NCBI GenBank assembly: GCA_023411405.1
Contig: JAEYOU010000445.1
Coordinates: 1-7,723, forward strand
Direction: 5' to 3'
From: Pseudomonadota bacterium
GTDB lineage: Bacteria > Myxococcota > Myxococcia > Myxococcales > Anaeromyxobacteraceae
Length of the DNA: 7,723 nucleotides
Shown here: positions 6,254 to 7,723 of the stretch, in pieces
Position numbering within the stretch: position 1 is the stretch's first letter
Layout of the letters: every line of letters starts with the position of its first letter
Position numbers and translations under genes: made by a program
Notes under the pieces: model-generated
Told to the model about the DNA's origin: nothing
What the model saw: the letters and a program-made list of their open reading frames with translations, nothing else
Databases searched by the model: none

Positions 6254-7723
6254 ATGCGCGGCCCGGCGGTCGTCGACACCTCCCGCAGCCCGCACGCCGC
6301 CCTCGCGCCGGCGCCGCTCGGAGCGGTGGAGCTCGAGGGCGGGCTCTGGGGTGGGCGCTGGGACCTCGCGGCCGAGGTCTCCATCCGCGGCCAGCACGCC
6401 GCGCTGGAGGCGGCGGGAACCCTGGAGCGCTTCCGGCGCGTGACCCGCGGCGCCCGCGTGCCCGCGCAGGCCACCGAGTGGGAGGACACGGATCTCTACA
6501 AGTGGATCGAGGCGGCGAGCTGGATCCTCGCGCGCAGGGAGCACGCGTGGGTCCGGGAGCGCGTCGAGGCGGCGGTCGGGCTCATCGAGGAGGCGCAGGA
6601 GCCGGACGGGTACGTGGACACGTTCTACGCCGGGAGGCCGGCGGAGCGCTGGTCCGATCTCCGCAGCGGGCACGAGCTCTACTGCGTCGGCCACCTCGTC
6701 CAGGCGGCGATCGCCCTGCGGCGGTGCACGGGCGAGGCGCGGCTCCTGGGCGTCGCGCGCCGGGCCGCGGACCTGGTCTGCGAGACGTTCGGTCCGTCGG
6801 CCGCCGGCAAGCGCGCCGACGTCGACGGTCACCCGGTGATCGAGATGGCGCTCGTCGAGCTCTTCCGCGAGACCGGCGCGCGCCGCTATCTGGAGCTGGC
6901 GCGGCACTTCGTCGAGCTCCGGGGGCGCGGGCAGCTCCGGGGCCGGTTCGGGCCGGAGTACTACCTCGACCACGCGCCGCTCCGCGCGCTGGAGCGGCCT
7001 GCGGGCCACGCGGTCCGGACCCTCTACTACCTGGCGGGCGCGACCGACCTCTACCTCGAGGCGGGCGACCCGACGCTGCTCGCGGCGCTCCGGCGCCTGT
7101 GGCTCCGCATGGTCGCGCGGCAGACGTACGTGTCGGGCGGGCTCGGCGCCCGGCGCGAGACCGAGTCGCTGGGGGAGGAGCTGGAGCTCCCCGGCGCGCG
7201 GGCGTGCAGCGAGACCTGCGCGGCGGTGGCGAGCGTGCAATGGAGCCAGCGGATGCTGGCCGCCACCGCCGACGCCCGGTACGCGGATCTGATCGAGTGG
7301 ACCTTGCTCAACGCCTTGCTCGCGGGCTGGTCGCTCGCCGGAGACGCGTACTTCTACGAGAACCCGCTGCAGGACGACGGTCGCCACAGGCGCAGCCCCT
7401 GGTTCGGGTGCGCCTGCTGCCCGCCGAACCTGCTCCGCCTCGTGACCTCGCTCCCGGCGCTCCTCTACGGCGTCGGCGCCGACACGATCCACGTGCACCA
7501 GTACGCGAGCTCGCGCGCCCGGCTCGAGGTCGCGGGGCGGACGGTCCAGCTCCGGCAGCGCACGCGCTACCCGTGGGACGGCGCGGTGGAGCTGGAGATC
7601 GACGGGGAGGGCGCGTTCGCCCTCGCGCTGCGCGTCCCCGGCTGGTGCGGGGCCGGGGCGAAGGTCACGGTGAACGGCGCGGCCGCGAGCGCCGCGCGTT
7701 CCGGCGCGGCGATCGAGCTGCGC
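6254..7723 (+). CDS. Second GH127 (DUF1680) glycoside hydrolase, 3'-truncated by window end
   Basis: The frame is open for 490 codons to the window edge. Aligned with the first GH127 (642 residues), about 145 C-terminal residues are missing. There is no signal peptide, so it would act in the cytoplasm on imported oligosaccharide. The active site is complete: Glu304 (acid/base), Glu320 and Cys322 (zinc), Cys388 (nucleophile) and Cys389 in CACCPPN. The spacings Glu-Glu 16 and Cys-Cys 66 match the first copy. Glu348 and Tyr368 also match. The two proteins are clearly paralogous, roughly half identical by eye. They differ next to the zinc site (ACSETC here, AYTETC in the first) and in FYENPL versus FYVNPL. 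This suggests related but distinct linkage or substrate preferences. The gene starts 46 bp after the MalG-type gene and probably belongs to the same operon. The start is supported by the purine-rich site at 6238-6245 and by VVDTSRSPHA matching the first copy's N-terminus. Confidence 0.92.
   Translation, partial: MRGPAVVDTSRSPHAALAPAPLGAVELEGGLWGGRWDLAAEVSIRGQHAALEAAGTLERFRRVTRGARVPAQATEWEDTDLYKWIEAASWILARREHAWVRERVEAAVGLIEEAQEPDGYVDTFYAGRPAERWSDLRSGHELYCVGHLVQAAIALRRCTGEARLLGVARRAADLVCETFGPSAAGKRADVDGHPVIEMALVELFRETGARRYLELARHFVELRGRGQLRGRFGPEYYLDHAPLRALERPAGHAVRTLYYLAGATDLYLEAGDPTLLAALRRLWLRMVARQTYVSGGLGARRETESLGEELELPGARACSETCAAVASVQWSQRMLAATADARYADLIEWTLLNALLAGWSLAGDAYFYENPLQDDGRHRRSPWFGCACCPPNLLRLVTSLPALLYGVGADTIHVHQYASSRARLEVAGRTVQLRQRTRYPWDGAVELEIDGEGAFALALRVPGWCGAGAKVTVNGAAASAARSGAAIELR

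Noticed and set aside
5248..6489. Minus-strand open frame of 413 codons opposite the MalG-type permease
   Set aside because: Rich in Arg, Glu and Gln with no motif. The plus strand encodes an intact permease with an EAA loop and the GAVKA C-terminus.
6197..7498. Minus-strand open frame of 433 codons opposite the second GH127
   Set aside because: It resembles the antisense product of the first GH127 in style because the two genes are paralogues. The plus strand carries the complete active site.

Overview
The window is very GC-rich, with almost every third codon position G or C. It holds one compact carbohydrate-uptake and hydrolysis locus with no room for unrelated genes. The combination of very high GC, a lipoprotein beginning Cys-Lys-Lys, and a gene-free stretch packed with GC hairpins is reminiscent of Myxococcota such as Anaeromyxobacter and its relatives. 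That assignment is an impression from sequence style. A GC-rich actinobacterium or other phylum cannot be excluded, and there is no rRNA or marker gene to settle it.

Layout. Positions 1-160 are non-coding and contain tandem short GC hairpins with three-base loops. Positions 161-985 (minus strand) encode an AraC-family regulator. A 143-bp divergent intergenic region (986-1128) carries a perfect TTGACA on the minus strand and two GGTCCA hexamers 22 bp apart that flank it. It also holds one copy of a 15-bp direct repeat whose second copy ends 21 bp before the solute-binding-protein gene. Five genes then follow on the plus strand in tight, operon-like spacing. They are a GH127 (DUF1680) glycoside hydrolase (1129-3057), an extracellular solute-binding lipoprotein (3073-4401), a MalF-type permease (4398-5306, overlapping the previous stop by ATGA), a MalG-type permease (5314-6207), and a second GH127 hydrolase (6254 to the window end, truncated at 490 codons).

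How it probably works. The solute-binding protein captures an oligosaccharide outside the cytoplasmic membrane and delivers it to the two-permease CUT1 ABC channel. Neither GH127 protein has a signal peptide, so hydrolysis would be cytoplasmic, after import. Both GH127 proteins keep every catalytic and zinc-ligand residue that can be mapped from the characterised beta-L-arabinofuranosidase HypBA1. A beta-L-arabinofuranoside-containing glycan, such as fragments of plant hydroxyproline-rich glycoproteins, is the leading but unproven substrate guess. GH127 also includes other specificities. No ATPase gene is present in the window, so it must be further downstream or shared. The AraC protein is the obvious sugar-responsive regulator of the divergent operon and probably of itself.

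The most unusual aspects are two diverged GH127 paralogues bracketing one transporter, the regulatory architecture of the 143-bp divergent region, and a CxxC motif inside the solute-binding protein. I found no RNA gene, mobile element or CRISPR array.
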